34,944 nucleotides of DNA, taken from NCBI RefSeq assembly GCF_014164505.1, contig NZ_JACJFI010000014.1, positions 1 through 34,944 of the forward strand, written 5' to 3'. The stretch comes from Shewanella sp. SG41-4. GTDB lineage: Bacteria; Pseudomonadota; Gammaproteobacteria; Enterobacterales; Shewanellaceae. The notes below the pieces were generated by a model. It was given only the letters and a program-made list of their open reading frames with translations. It had not been told where the DNA came from and ran no database searches. How positions within the stretch are numbered: position 1 is the first letter of the stretch; each line of letters begins with the position of its first letter. The translations under genes and the position numbers were made by a program. Of this stretch, positions 1 through 8,042 are shown in pieces.

Positions 1-2
1 AG

Positions 3-242
3 CTAATTGCATTAGGGCTGCGGGTATATAAAACACCCGGTTCACAAGCCGGATATATGAAGGCAATGAATTTGTTTATCAACGCTTCGAAATCACTTGC
101 AAAACGGGTGGGTCCATATATGACGGTAGAATTGGCCCGTGCAGGGTGGAACCTTGCGATCTTAATTCAAACGAAGTTTGAAAAAGCTGATGTGGCCGCA
201 GGCCATAAATCAAAGATAATAAAAACAAACAAGAGTTACTGA
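3..242 (+). CDS. Possible C-terminal part of an unrecognised protein, open at the left edge
   Basis: This frame is open from the first bases of the window to a TGA at 240-242, about 79 residues. The first in-frame ATG is at 57, but no convincing Shine-Dalgarno sequence precedes it, so the frame may simply continue from outside the window. The product would be basic and partly helical, with no motif I recognise. It could be the tail of a real gene, a decayed fragment, or a chance frame. It runs toward the YdcH-like gene on the other strand, about 70 bases away, and I see no strong terminator between them. Confidence 0.25.
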   Translation, partial: LIALGLRVYKTPGSQAGYMKAMNLFINASKSLAKRVGPYMTVELARAGWNLAILIQTKFEKADVAAGHKSKIIKTNKSY

Positions 243-309
243 GATAGCAGCAAAAATTGACCACGTCACCACCTAGATGATCACATGGCCAAAAAGCTGA
301 ATAAGCGAA

Positions 310-549
310 TTAAGCTTGGGTAAACAACTTATACAACTTATCTTTTAACACCAACCGGTCAAGCTTTGCTTGCTCAATAAACTCATCACTTGTCGGAGTA
401 TTGCGTAACTCCAGCTTACGAATGTCAGTATCTAATTTATGATACCGTTTCGCATCTTCAGCAAACTCAGTATCGTTGGCGGTTAACAATGAAATCTTGT
501 CTTGATACTCAGGGAAATCAACTAATAACGCATGGCTTTCACCTAACAT
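310..549 (-). CDS. YdcH-like DUF465 family small protein
   Basis: The product has 79 residues and fits the DUF465/YdcH family: the opening MLGESHALLVDFPEY, the YHKLDTDIRKLE segment, the PTSDEFIEQAK segment and the C-terminal LKDKLYKLF are all typical. Family members are short, soluble, helical-hairpin proteins of unknown biochemical role that are common in proteobacteria. A strong ribosome site (AAGGAGAG) lies just before the ATG at 549. The gene stands alone, divergent from the DUF885 lipoprotein gene. A putative promoter with an inverted repeat over its -10 lies upstream. The family call is secure; the cellular function is unknown. Confidence 0.88.
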   Translation of the reverse strand: MLGESHALLVDFPEYQDKISLLTANDTEFAEDAKRYHKLDTDIRKLELRNTPTSDEFIEQAKLDRLVLKDKLYKLFTQA

Positions 550-572
550 ACTTCTCTCCTTTTCATGTCAAT

Positions 573-611
573 GTCTAATAATGTTAGACCATATTTACAC
601 CTTATCGTCAA
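573..611 (-). promoter_or_regulatory. Putative promoter of the YdcH-like gene with a dyad over the -10
   Basis: On the minus strand TTGACG (complement of 606-611) and TCTAAC (complement of 583-588) are 17 bp apart, a fair sigma-70 match at -35 and a weak one at -10. The inverted repeat GTCTAA-N5-TTAGAC occupies 573-589 and overlaps the -10, which is a good position for an operator. The protein that would bind is unknown. Confidence 0.4.
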
Positions 612-730
612 ACTTACCCTCTTACTTTCAAATACCCAGCACATAAAAACTGCAACAGCTTAACCTCCATAACTGTTAGGATATGCTTATATTCGAACTT
701 GAATACCGCTATTAACTTAATGAGTAATCA

Positions 731-2602
731 ATGAAAAAACTTCTCAATGGCTTAATCATTAGCCTGCTCGTCACTGCATGTTCAGATCCAGCAACACCTA
801 AAAATAGTTCAAACTCTGCCACCGCAACAACAGACAAAACAGCCACTAAGCTCAGTCTTAAGCAGCAAGTAGAATCGATCACTAAAGATTACTTCGTACT
901 CAGACCTGAAATAGCCACTTACTACGGCGTGAGTGATGCAAGCATCAATGCCAAAGTGATGTCTAAACTCACCGACTACAGCCCGGCTGGGGAAACCCAT
1001 CGTCGTAAAGGGCTTAAGGCAATACTGAGTCAACTGAACGATATTGATACCTCAAGCCTTAGCGATTCAGAAAAAATAAGCTTGAACGCCATAACATCGG
1101 AAGTAAAAGGCGCATTGCTGCCGGCTCAAACCGTTAATTATGGCACGGTATTAGGCGAGTATGGCGTGTGGTTTTTACCCTATGCCGTTAACCACTTATC
1201 GGGGTTACAAATTGAATTCCCCGGTTACATGGAAGACAAGTTTGCCGTAACCAATACCGCCGAAGCCGAAGCTTATTTAACTCGCTTAAGCATGTACCCT
1301 GCCGCTATGGGCACATTGGTCGATAAACTTAATCACGATGTAGATATGGGCGTCATTCCACCAGACTTTGTCATTGATAACACCCTTCGCGGGTTACAAG
1401 CTCAAATCAGTGGCCCAGCAAACAGCCATCCTTTAGTGACCAGCTTTAACACTAAACTTAATGCAACCAAAGTAGAAAATAGCGATACTTTGGTAAAGTC
1501 TGCGGCCGAGTTAGTTAACACTAAATACTATGCCGCCACCCGCCAACTGATTGCCGCGTTAGCAGCCGTGCGCCCAAAAGCAACTCATGAAGCTGGCATT
1601 GGTCGTTTACCTCAAGGGGCGAAGTTATATCAAACGCTTATCCAGCATTTAGGCAATTCGACCAAAACTGCTGATGAAATTCATCAACTCGGTTTGGCTG
1701 AAGTCACCAGGATTACTGCTGAGATGGACGGGCTACTCAAAGAAGTCGGTTATGTTGATGGCACCGTCGGCGAGCGCATGCAGGTGTTACTCAACGACCC
1801 ACAATATCTTTACCCTAATACCCCTGAAGGTAAGCAACAGCTAATGGCCGATATTGATGCCGACTTAGCCTTGGTTGATGCTAAATTACCAGACTGGTTT
1901 GGGCGTTTACCGAATCAAGATGTGGCCATTGAAGCAGTTCCAGACAGTCGCGCCGCTTCGACTAGTGGCGCATTTTATGATGCCCCCTCGCAAGATGGTT
2001 CGCGTAAAGGTACCTTCTGGATAAGCTTGTATGACACTGCATCACTGCCATCTTATTCATTACAAACCTTGACCTACCACGAGACTAATCCTGGTCATCA
2101 TTTACAAACCATTATTGGCTTATCTGATGAATTGCCGCTGCTAAGTACAGTGTTTTACTCCAACGCGGCTGGCGAAGGTTGGGCTTTATATGCCGAGCGT
2201 TTAGCAGCCGAAATGGGCATTTATGCTAATGACCCTATCGACAACATTGGCCGTTTGCAGTCAGAGTTACATCGTGCAGTTCGCCTGGTGGTTGATACCG
2301 GCATGCACGCCAAAGGCTGGAGCCGTGAACAAGCCATTGATTACGCGGTGGCAACTGAAGGGATTCATTTGTCGGAAGCCACCGGCGAAATTGAGCGCTA
2401 TACCGTTTGGCCGGGCCAAGCACTTGGCTATAAGTTGGGTGAGCTGAAAATTATTGAACTACGTGCCAAAGCCAAGCAAGTCTTAGGTGATAAGTTTGAT
2501 ATTAAAGTATTCCACGATCGCTTATTAGAAAATGGCGCATTGCCATTAGATTTAATGGAGCAAAAAATTAATCAGTGGTTAGCCAGCGAAACGGCTGCGT
2601 AA
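731..2602 (+). CDS. DUF885 family lipoprotein, putative zinc peptidase
   Basis: The product has 623 residues. A lipoprotein signal with lipobox VTAC places the lipidated cysteine at residue 17, followed by a low-complexity Ser/Thr/Asn linker to about residue 45. The rest matches DUF885. The family's metal-binding signature HETNPGHH is at 450-457, and a helix with GEGWALYAERL starts at 481 and could supply a further glutamate ligand. DUF885 proteins are regarded as zinc-dependent hydrolases or peptidases with a thermolysin-like motif; the substrate here is unknown. The expected location is the periplasmic face of a membrane. The ATG at 731 is right for the signal peptide, though the ribosome site is weak. 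The gene is monocistronic and ends in a strong bidirectional terminator. Confidence 0.88.
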   Translation: MKKLLNGLIISLLVTACSDPATPKNSSNSATATTDKTATKLSLKQQVESITKDYFVLRPEIATYYGVSDASINAKVMSKLTDYSPAGETHRRKGLKAILSQLNDIDTSSLSDSEKISLNAITSEVKGALLPAQTVNYGTVLGEYGVWFLPYAVNHLSGLQIEFPGYMEDKFAVTNTAEAEAYLTRLSMYPAAMGTLVDKLNHDVDMGVIPPDFVIDNTLRGLQAQISGPANSHPLVTSFNTKLNATKVENSDTLVKSAAELVNTKYYAATRQLIAALAAVRPKATHEAGIGRLPQGAKLYQTLIQHLGNSTKTADEIHQLGLAEVTRITAEMDGLLKEVGYVDGTVGERMQVLLNDPQYLYPNTPEGKQQLMADIDADLALVDAKLPDWFGRLPNQDVAIEAVPDSRAASTSGAFYDAPSQDGSRKGTFWISLYDTASLPSYSLQTLTYHETNPGHHLQTIIGLSDELPLLSTVFYSNAAGEGWALYAERLAAEMGIYANDPIDNIGRLQSELHRAVRLVVDTGMHAKGWSREQAIDYAVATEGIHLSEATGEIERYTVWPGQALGYKLGELKIIELRAKAKQVLGDKFDIKVFHDRLLENGALPLDLMEQKINQWLASETAA

Positions 2603-2661
2603 TCAACTTCAATTTGGAATACTAAACCTCAGCTCAGAATAATATTGTTTGAGCAGGTTAC

Positions 2662-2705
2662 ACAATAAAGCCACAGGGCGAATACTCGTGCTGTGGCTTT
2701 ATTGT
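2662..2705. terminator. Bidirectional intrinsic terminator
   Basis: A perfect 15-bp inverted repeat (2662-2676 with 2691-2705, core AAAGCCACAG) encloses a 14-base loop. A/T-rich arms give a U-rich tail on both strands. It lies between the convergent DUF885 and esterase-like genes and can serve both. Confidence 0.85.
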
Positions 2706-2744
2706 CATTTATCGTTTTGCAGCTTGGTTTAACTTAGATCAGTT

Positions 2745-3950
2745 TTATTTAGCTTGGTTTTGAAACGCGGCTAATTGCTTAGTGTATTTGTTTTGATAAA
2801 ACGGATGGTCGGTACTTGCTAACGCTTGTTGTTCCGCTTCGATAGCCTGAGTCATTTTACCTGTCGCGGCATAAACACTGGCTAACTCATGGTAAGCCGA
2901 ATGTGCTTTAGGGTAGGCTTTCAGCGTATCTCGGTAAACCCCAATCGCTTGCTGTGGTGCTGCTTTAACTAAGCTATTACCTAAAGCTAACAGCGAATCA
3001 ATCGCTGGCACATCAAAGCCATAAACCTCATCAGACAGTCGCTTATAATAGGCTAGAATCGCTTTAGATCCCTGTTGTGATACCTCTGAATCCGCCGCTA
3101 GAACAGTGTGAACATCGTTAAATATCTTCTCGATACCTAATGCCGTCGCCAAAATAGGCTGAGTCATATAATAGCTGCCGTCAAAACGCTTTATTTGATA
3201 GTTCAATTTAGCATTGGCATTGGTTTGAATAATATCTTCAAGCCTAGCAAACGAATCCAGCTGCCTTTGTTCAAAGTCGCTATCACTGGTACTCACAAAT
3301 AGAAATCTTGGTTTGCCGTCCATTTTTTTGAGATTTTTAGGCGCATCATTTAGCACATAAGCAAAGTCTGTTGATAATACTGGGCTGGCAGCAATATAAG
3401 CATTAAATAAACTAGGACGATTAATTAAGCTGTATAGCACTAAACCTGCATTGCCAGTAAAGCCGTTAAAAATACGAAAGCCATTGGTGCGATAGCGTTT
3501 ATCAATTGCAGGCAGTAAATCTTGCTCAAAAAAGTCCAGTAGTGCTTGGTCGCCTTGCTGCTCTATCGCACGCTGTTTTAACTTACCCAAGCCTTGATGG
3601 CCGTCGGGCGCGGTAACAATAATGGTTTCTAACCACGGCCAACCGCCGTTATGGCTCATCCAATCGTGCATACCGGCTAAATACAAATGGCTGCGCGGAT
3701 GTAGGTCAAATAACACCACATAACGCTTATCCGTTTGCTTGGTATACCCGTTTGGTAAGGTCACCAAAAAATCGGCTGGCTCGCTAAATAAAGTGGACTT
3801 CACACTCAGGGTTTCGGTCGTTGGCGGTAACATTTCAGCAGCAAAAACCACACTAACGTGGAAAAAGCTCAGTAATAATACGAATATAGACAGACTTTTA
3901 GCCCATAAGCTCGGCCATTTGATATAACGTTTTTTCCCTATTGTAAGCAT
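2745..3950 (-). CDS. Exported esterase-fold protein with C-terminal TPR, catalytic serine apparently lost
   Basis: The product has 401 residues. Residues 12-38 form a signal sequence or anchor ending near VVFAAEM. Residues 45-270 resemble the putative esterase family of alpha/beta hydrolases (esterase D/IroE type), including the YVVLFDLHPRSHLYLAGMHD strand and the conserved LINRPSLFNAYIAASP segment. The C-terminal part (about 320-395) looks like one or two tetratricopeptide repeats. The position that should hold the G-x-S-x-G nucleophile elbow reads GFTGN at 163-167, so serine is replaced by threonine and the last glycine is lost. The protein may be inactive as an esterase or act by binding. 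The ribosome site AGGAAGG before the ATG at 3950 supports the start. It appears to be a single gene. Confidence 0.75.
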   Translation of the reverse strand: MLTIGKKRYIKWPSLWAKSLSIFVLLLSFFHVSVVFAAEMLPPTTETLSVKSTLFSEPADFLVTLPNGYTKQTDKRYVVLFDLHPRSHLYLAGMHDWMSHNGGWPWLETIIVTAPDGHQGLGKLKQRAIEQQGDQALLDFFEQDLLPAIDKRYRTNGFRIFNGFTGNAGLVLYSLINRPSLFNAYIAASPVLSTDFAYVLNDAPKNLKKMDGKPRFLFVSTSDSDFEQRQLDSFARLEDIIQTNANAKLNYQIKRFDGSYYMTQPILATALGIEKIFNDVHTVLAADSEVSQQGSKAILAYYKRLSDEVYGFDVPAIDSLLALGNSLVKAAPQQAIGVYRDTLKAYPKAHSAYHELASVYAATGKMTQAIEAEQQALASTDHPFYQNKYTKQLAAFQNQAK

Positions 3951-4162
3951 GGTACCTTCCTGGTGAAACGTGACAATTAAGTTAACCCGAAGCTACCAGA
4001 CCACATCACACAAGGCAATTTAGTAATATCTAAACTTAGTTCACATCTTGCATTCAAAGTCATCTAACTAGGGTGCAATATCACGAATAGCACTAGCCTT
4101 AATCGCCAATAAAGCTTAGGATCATCACTACGTTAATTTATTGTTTTGGAGTAACAAATCTT

Positions 4163-4843
4163 ATGAGTATTAGAGCTATTATCGTTGATACCGCCGGTAC
4201 CACTACCGATCTTAACTTTATTCAGGATGTGTTATTTCCTTACTCAAGAAAAGCGATGGCTGAATTTCTTGAGCAAAACCAGCATAATGTTGTGGTTGAT
4301 TATTGCATCAGCGATGTTAAAGATATTGCCTTAGAACCAGATGCGACACTCGAGCGAGTCACTGAGATTTTACAGCAATGGATAGACGAAGACCGTAAAC
4401 TAACGCCACTTAAAACCCTACAAGGTCTAATCTGGAAACAAGGTTATAACCGCGTAGAGTTTACTGGCCATATTTACCCCGACTTTATTGATAACATTGA
4501 GCGCATTAAAGAAAAAGGCATTCGTATTTACAGCTTCTCTTCTGGTTCTGTCGAAGCGCAAAAGCTGTTATTTAGCCACACCGAAGCAGGTGATTTAACC
4601 GGTTCGTTCAATGGTCACTTTGATACCCGCACGGGCAATAAGTTAGACAAACAAGCCTACTGTAATATTTGTAACACCATTAGCTTGAAGCCAAAGCAGA
4701 TTTTATTTGTATCAGATGTCGCAGAAGAGCTCAAAGCTGCTGAAGCCGCAGGCATGACAACTTGCCAAATGATCCGCTTCGCCGACCAACGCCAAGCCAC
4801 GTGCAAAAAAATAAGCAGCTTTAGTGAGTTAGTGTTCGATTAA
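4163..4843 (+). CDS. mtnC: Acireductone synthase (enolase-phosphatase E1)
   Basis: This HAD-superfamily enzyme of the methionine salvage pathway enolises and dephosphorylates 2,3-diketo-5-methylthiopentyl-1-phosphate to acireductone in the cytoplasm. The product has 226 residues, the usual length. The first HAD motif is [10 protein letters not shown] at residues 6-15 with nucleophile Asp9. Motif II is the SFSSGS stretch and motif III the [19 protein letters not shown] stretch. These match the MtnC family. GGAG lies upstream of the ATG, with a rather long spacer. The dioxygenase (mtnD) and dehydratase (mtnB) genes are not adjacent in this window. A strong terminator follows. Confidence 0.93.
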   Translation: MSIRAIIVDTAGTTTDLNFIQDVLFPYSRKAMAEFLEQNQHNVVVDYCISDVKDIALEPDATLERVTEILQQWIDEDRKLTPLKTLQGLIWKQGYNRVEFTGHIYPDFIDNIERIKEKGIRIYSFSSGSVEAQKLLFSHTEAGDLTGSFNGHFDTRTGNKLDKQAYCNICNTISLKPKQILFVSDVAEELKAAEAAGMTTCQMIRFADQRQATCKKISSFSELVFD

Positions 4844-4861
4844 CATTGACTTATCAGACAT

Positions 4862-4888
4862 AAAAAACGACCTCCTAGGTCGTTTTTT
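4862..4888. terminator. Intrinsic terminator after mtnC
   Basis: The ACGACCT-CCT-AGGTCGT hairpin is extended by A6 and T7 runs on its two sides. It gives a U tract in both directions and lies between mtnC and the convergent membrane protein gene. Confidence 0.88.
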
Positions 4889-4907
4889 TATGTCTGCAAA
4901 CTGCCTA

Positions 4908-5933
4908 TTAACTTGGGAATGCGGGTGAAATACATTTTTTTACTTCAAAATGATAGCCATATTCCGCATTGATATCGGGGGTTATCTCAAGGATCTCATA
5001 GTCATTAAGCTCGACTACATGCGACAACGGTAGTTTTTTACAACGGGATTTGGCATTCGCCTCCAACTGAAATGCAAATAAGGCAATCGCTTTACGCACA
5101 CTGGTAAAATACTGGCTACGCAAATGGTTGTAAGGCTGCTTGGCGATTTCATCAATGGCGTCCAGTTCTTGCTCGCGTTCAACTTGTTTCGCTGTTTTTG
5201 GTTCAGGTTTTGGTGGTTCCTTCTTAGCGGCGCCGACTTTGACAATAACCGACAGACCATCATCAGCAAGTATTTCCTCTTCGGTTTCCACTTCAACTAA
5301 TTGCACTACTTGCGGATCATCCAAGGCTTTTTCAACCTGACCATAAAGGTCCATCAGCATTGCAAGGTGATACAACACCACTGCAGCAAGAATCACTCGC
5401 ACCCAAAAGGTTGTACGATGAAAATGCACATGATTAATCAAGCGAAAATTAGTCACACCAAAAGGACGAAGCACAAAAGACACGGCAAACATCAGTGGAA
5501 AAATAAGCTGTAGTAATAACAGCACAATACAGCTCATCACCACACTCCATGCTGGAATGTAGAGCAAAATAGCAAAGTTATGGGTGTAATTAAAACTACT
5601 GGCAGCTACGCCAACCACATCGTTAACCACTGAGCTTGAGCTAGCCAGGGCAAAATTGGCCACTATCGCATAAAACAGTAACAACACCGCTTTGCCAGCC
5701 AAGCTGTGCCACATACGTTCAAACAAGTGCCAGAACTCAATCGACATTGCCATTACACTGAGAATCGCCACCCACGCTACAGAATCGGTGACAAACAGTA
5801 AGATTATCGCCACCAGATACAATTTTTGCGGCAAACTCAGTTTGGTTTGTAATTCGGTAAATCGGCTACAAAACACTGTCCAACATGACGATATCCATAA
5901 ATTCGATGTTGTTAAAAAAGTCACTTTTCGCAA
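4908..5933 (-). CDS. Unrecognised multi-pass membrane protein with a charged C-terminal domain
   Basis: I do not recognise this 341-residue protein. Hydrophobic segments near residues 38-62, 78-102, 118-155 and 178-196 suggest four or five membrane helices. After them come an acidic stretch (VEVETEEEIL), a Lys/Pro/Glu-rich linker (EPPKPEPKTAKQ), and a C-terminal domain of about 100 residues with two cysteines. The start is a TTG at 5931-5933, supported by AAGGA seven bases upstream; the first in-frame ATG comes only after the first helix. No operon partner is visible. The ion-channel-like helix cluster with a soluble tail is suggestive, but no function should be assigned. Confidence 0.7.
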   Translation of the reverse strand: MRKVTFLTTSNLWISSCWTVFCSRFTELQTKLSLPQKLYLVAIILLFVTDSVAWVAILSVMAMSIEFWHLFERMWHSLAGKAVLLLFYAIVANFALASSSSVVNDVVGVAASSFNYTHNFAILLYIPAWSVVMSCIVLLLLQLIFPLMFAVSFVLRPFGVTNFRLINHVHFHRTTFWVRVILAAVVLYHLAMLMDLYGQVEKALDDPQVVQLVEVETEEEILADDGLSVIVKVGAAKKEPPKPEPKTAKQVEREQELDAIDEIAKQPYNHLRSQYFTSVRKAIALFAFQLEANAKSRCKKLPLSHVVELNDYEILEITPDINAEYGYHFEVKKCISPAFPS

Positions 5934-6027
5934 GGTAAAATCCTTCTAAGTTGACTGGATATGCTCACTGTAATAGCCAATGTCCCTTGTTGTTCATCGA
6001 CCGGACTGTTAAATTAACCGTTAAAAT

Positions 6028-6043
6028 TTAAACAAGCGTTTAA
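6028..6043. promoter_or_regulatory. Possible PsrA-type operator
   Basis: TTAAAC-N4-GTTTAA forms a dyad 27 bases before the thioesterase ATG. It contains AAAC-N4-GTTT, the arrangement known for sites of PsrA, the TetR-family fatty-acid-degradation regulator of Pseudomonas and Shewanella. The match to an acyl-CoA thioesterase gene makes biological sense, but AT-rich dyads also occur by chance. Confidence 0.4.
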
Positions 6044-6070
6044 TTTATTAATTCATAACAGAGAACCGCC

Positions 6071-6493
6071 ATGAATGACTTTTTAGCTCAACATTCTATC
6101 AGCACAGACATTCAAGTAGCATGGGGTGAAATGGATGCACTACAACATGTTAATAATTCGGTGTATTTTAAGTATTTTGAAACCGCTCGTCTCGATTTCT
6201 TTAACCAAATTAACCTACTCGGCGATCTAAAAACAACGGGTGTCGGCCCAGTGCTAAGTGAAACAAATGCCCGCTTTAAGCGCCCAGTAACCTTTCCGGA
6301 CTCTATTGTTGTAGGGGTAAAGATCAGCGATATCAATGAAGACCGCTTTGTGATGCATTACACCGTGTTCAGTAAAGCACAGCAAGCAGTGACGACTATC
6401 GGCTGGGCAAAAGTGGTGATGTTTAACTTTAAAACAGGCAAAAAAGCTAAACTCACGCCAGAATTACTCAGCGCCTTATTGGAACATGAGTAA
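6071..6493 (+). CDS. Acyl-CoA thioesterase, 4-hydroxybenzoyl-CoA thioesterase-like hotdog family
   Basis: The product has 140 residues, typical for a single hotdog domain of the YbgC/FadM/4HBT type. The active-site loop reads WGEMDALQHVNN (18-29), with the catalytic Asp22 and the HVNN turn, followed by the central hotdog helix YFKYFETARLDFF. Such enzymes hydrolyse acyl-CoA thioesters in the cytoplasm; acyl chain preference cannot be read from the sequence. The gene is followed at 67 bases by a mini-GNAT gene on the same strand, and beyond it by a second thioesterase gene on the opposite strand. A PsrA-like dyad upstream hints at fatty-acid control. Confidence 0.85.
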   Translation: MNDFLAQHSISTDIQVAWGEMDALQHVNNSVYFKYFETARLDFFNQINLLGDLKTTGVGPVLSETNARFKRPVTFPDSIVVGVKISDINEDRFVMHYTVFSKAQQAVTTIGWAKVVMFNFKTGKKAKLTPELLSALLEHE

Positions 6494-6559
6494 CAACATC
6501 AGCCATAACATCAATAGCCACATCAACAAGCGGCATTACAAGTAATAGGACAACACACT

Positions 6560-6817
6560 ATGAGCAATCAAAACGCAGTAACAGTGCAACACCAAGCTAG
6601 CCAACATCGTTTTGTGGTTATCACTCAAGGTGTTGAGGCGGTACTTGAATATCACTTAGATGGTCAAAATATTGATTTTAGTCGCACCTTTGTACCACCC
6701 GCTTTACGCGGCCAAGGAATTGCCGAAAAATTGGTTCGTACTGGACTGGCTTGGGCTAAAGCAGAAAAACTTAACATCAACGCCAGTTGCAATTACGTAG
6801 CCAAGTTTTTACGTTAA
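6560..6817 (+). CDS. YjdJ-type minimal GNAT N-acetyltransferase
   Basis: The product has 85 residues and belongs to the COG2388 mini-GNAT group, which keeps only the acetyl-CoA binding core. The pyrophosphate-binding loop is LRGQGIAEKL (49-58), preceded by the FSRTFVPPA strand and followed by INASCNYVAKFL, the family's C-terminal cysteine strand. The C-terminus is a little shorter than in many relatives, which carry a few more residues after this strand. Substrate is unknown for the group. TAGGA precedes the ATG at a suitable distance. It may be cotranscribed with the upstream thioesterase gene. Confidence 0.83.
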   Translation: MSNQNAVTVQHQASQHRFVVITQGVEAVLEYHLDGQNIDFSRTFVPPALRGQGIAEKLVRTGLAWAKAEKLNINASCNYVAKFLR

Positions 6818-6837
6818 TCGCTTCTTTTGTGTTAGTC

Positions 6838-7245
6838 CTAAGCTACACCAGTTAATGCAGCCAATTGCTGACGTACAAACTCAGCAAGTGGCTCGCTTTT
6901 TTCAGTTTGGTAATTGTAATGCACCATAGTGGTGGTCGCTTCAGCGGTTTTTTTACCGTGCTGCCAACAGCTTTGTAATATATCAAAGCTGCTATTGCCT
7001 AAACGACTAATGTGCGTTTTAACGATAACTTCTTCGCCATAATACGTTGGTGCAGTAAAGGCGATAGTAAAACCAGCAATGATCATGTTCCACTTGGTTA
7101 AATCTTGCCCTGGATTTACGATTTCAAAAATCGGCTCACGAGCCGCTTCAAACCACACTGGGATAACCGTGTTATTAATGTGTCCTAACGCATCGGTTTC
7201 ACAAAAGCGCGGTTTGAGGGTCATGCTAAATTGAGTATCTGTCAC
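6838..7245 (-). CDS. Acyl-CoA thioesterase, second hotdog-family copy
   Basis: The product has 135 residues and is a single hotdog domain. Its active-site loop FCETDALGHINN (14-25) carries Asp18 and the GHINN turn, and WFEAAREPIF forms the central helix. The later VHYNYQTEKSEPL strand is typical of the YbgC/FadM group. It is only distantly similar to the thioesterase at 6071-6493, so this is not a recent tandem duplication. AAAGGAT precedes the ATG. It converges on the GNAT gene with only about 20 bases between the stops, and no obvious intrinsic terminator separates them. Acyl-CoA thioester hydrolysis is the likely activity; the chain length is unknown. Confidence 0.85.
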   Translation of the reverse strand: MTDTQFSMTLKPRFCETDALGHINNTVIPVWFEAAREPIFEIVNPGQDLTKWNMIIAGFTIAFTAPTYYGEEVIVKTHISRLGNSSFDILQSCWQHGKKTAEATTTMVHYNYQTEKSEPLAEFVRQQLAALTGVA

Positions 7246-7532
7246 AAAGAATCCTTTATTATTATTTTGAGTTCATTGACGTTTTGCTCGATGAACAAAT
7301 GTCATTAACCCATTCTAACGACACATCTCACTCGAGGTCATTAAAAAAGTCTGTATTGCGAAGGAATTATGGGGGGTATGTTAGAGGAGCAAACAGTAAC
7401 CATCTAAAAAAATTAAATAAAATTATTTTTTCGGTTGGGTAATGTACCCATCTATAATGGCCAAAATCAACTAAACAGGCACAAATGTCATCAAATCTCG
7501 GCTTAAAATATTGTCACTCTGAAGCCAAACAA

Positions 7533-8042
7533 CTAGAACTTATTTCCATGTTTAGCTTTGTCTGCAGCAACTTCAGCCGCTATTTCAGCACGAACTTCCT
7601 TGATGTCTTCTAAGGCATCAAACTGATACTCAACAAAAATTTGATAGTATTTACTCTGTAACAAGTAAAGTGACATGAACAAAAAAACGACGGCTAACAG
7701 ATATGCATAAATAAATGTTACCTTTTCTACGATTAAAAACACTGTTGGCAAAAATATAATAAATAAAATACAGAAATACCATTGTAAGACTTTTACGGCG
7801 AAAAAAGATCCTCTCACAATTGCAAAGTTCACACCGCTGAAAATAATGGTAGTAGTGAATAAATACATCAACACATGCTCTATTTTCATCTCGAAATAAA
7901 AATCAAAAATGAGCAGATTTAACAGTGCGATGGAAAGTATCATGGATAGTGTCGCAGCTAAAAAAGCCGCTATGGACTTCATAGGTGGAAATAATCCGAC
8001 AATATCGTCATCACTTTTCTTTTTAGTTTGTCTTTTCATCAA
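7533..8042 (-). CDS. Unrecognised four-helix membrane protein, partner of the upstream gene
   Basis: I do not recognise this 169-residue protein. A short basic N-terminus (MMKRQTKKKSDDD) is followed by four likely membrane helices at about 24-50, 55-75, 85-108 and 108-128. A soluble acidic tail rich in Ala, Glu and Lys ends the protein. The ATG overlaps the stop of the preceding gene in an ATGA, so translation is almost certainly coupled. The segment is visibly AT-richer than the flanking metabolic genes. A small polytopic protein behind a glycine-rich hydrophobic protein could be an immunity or assembly partner, but that is inference only. Confidence 0.65.
   Translation of the reverse strand: MMKRQTKKKSDDDIVGLFPPMKSIAAFLAATLSMILSIALLNLLIFDFYFEMKIEHVLMYLFTTTIIFSGVNFAIVRGSFFAVKVLQWYFCILFIIFLPTVFLIVEKVTFIYAYLLAVVFLFMSLYLLQSKYYQIFVEYQFDALEDIKEVRAEIAAEVAADKAKHGNKF

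Noticed and set aside
40..56. CCGG-bounded hairpin near the left edge, briefly considered as a tRNA T-arm
   Set aside because: No acceptor stem, anticodon arm or GTTCGA loop can be built around it.
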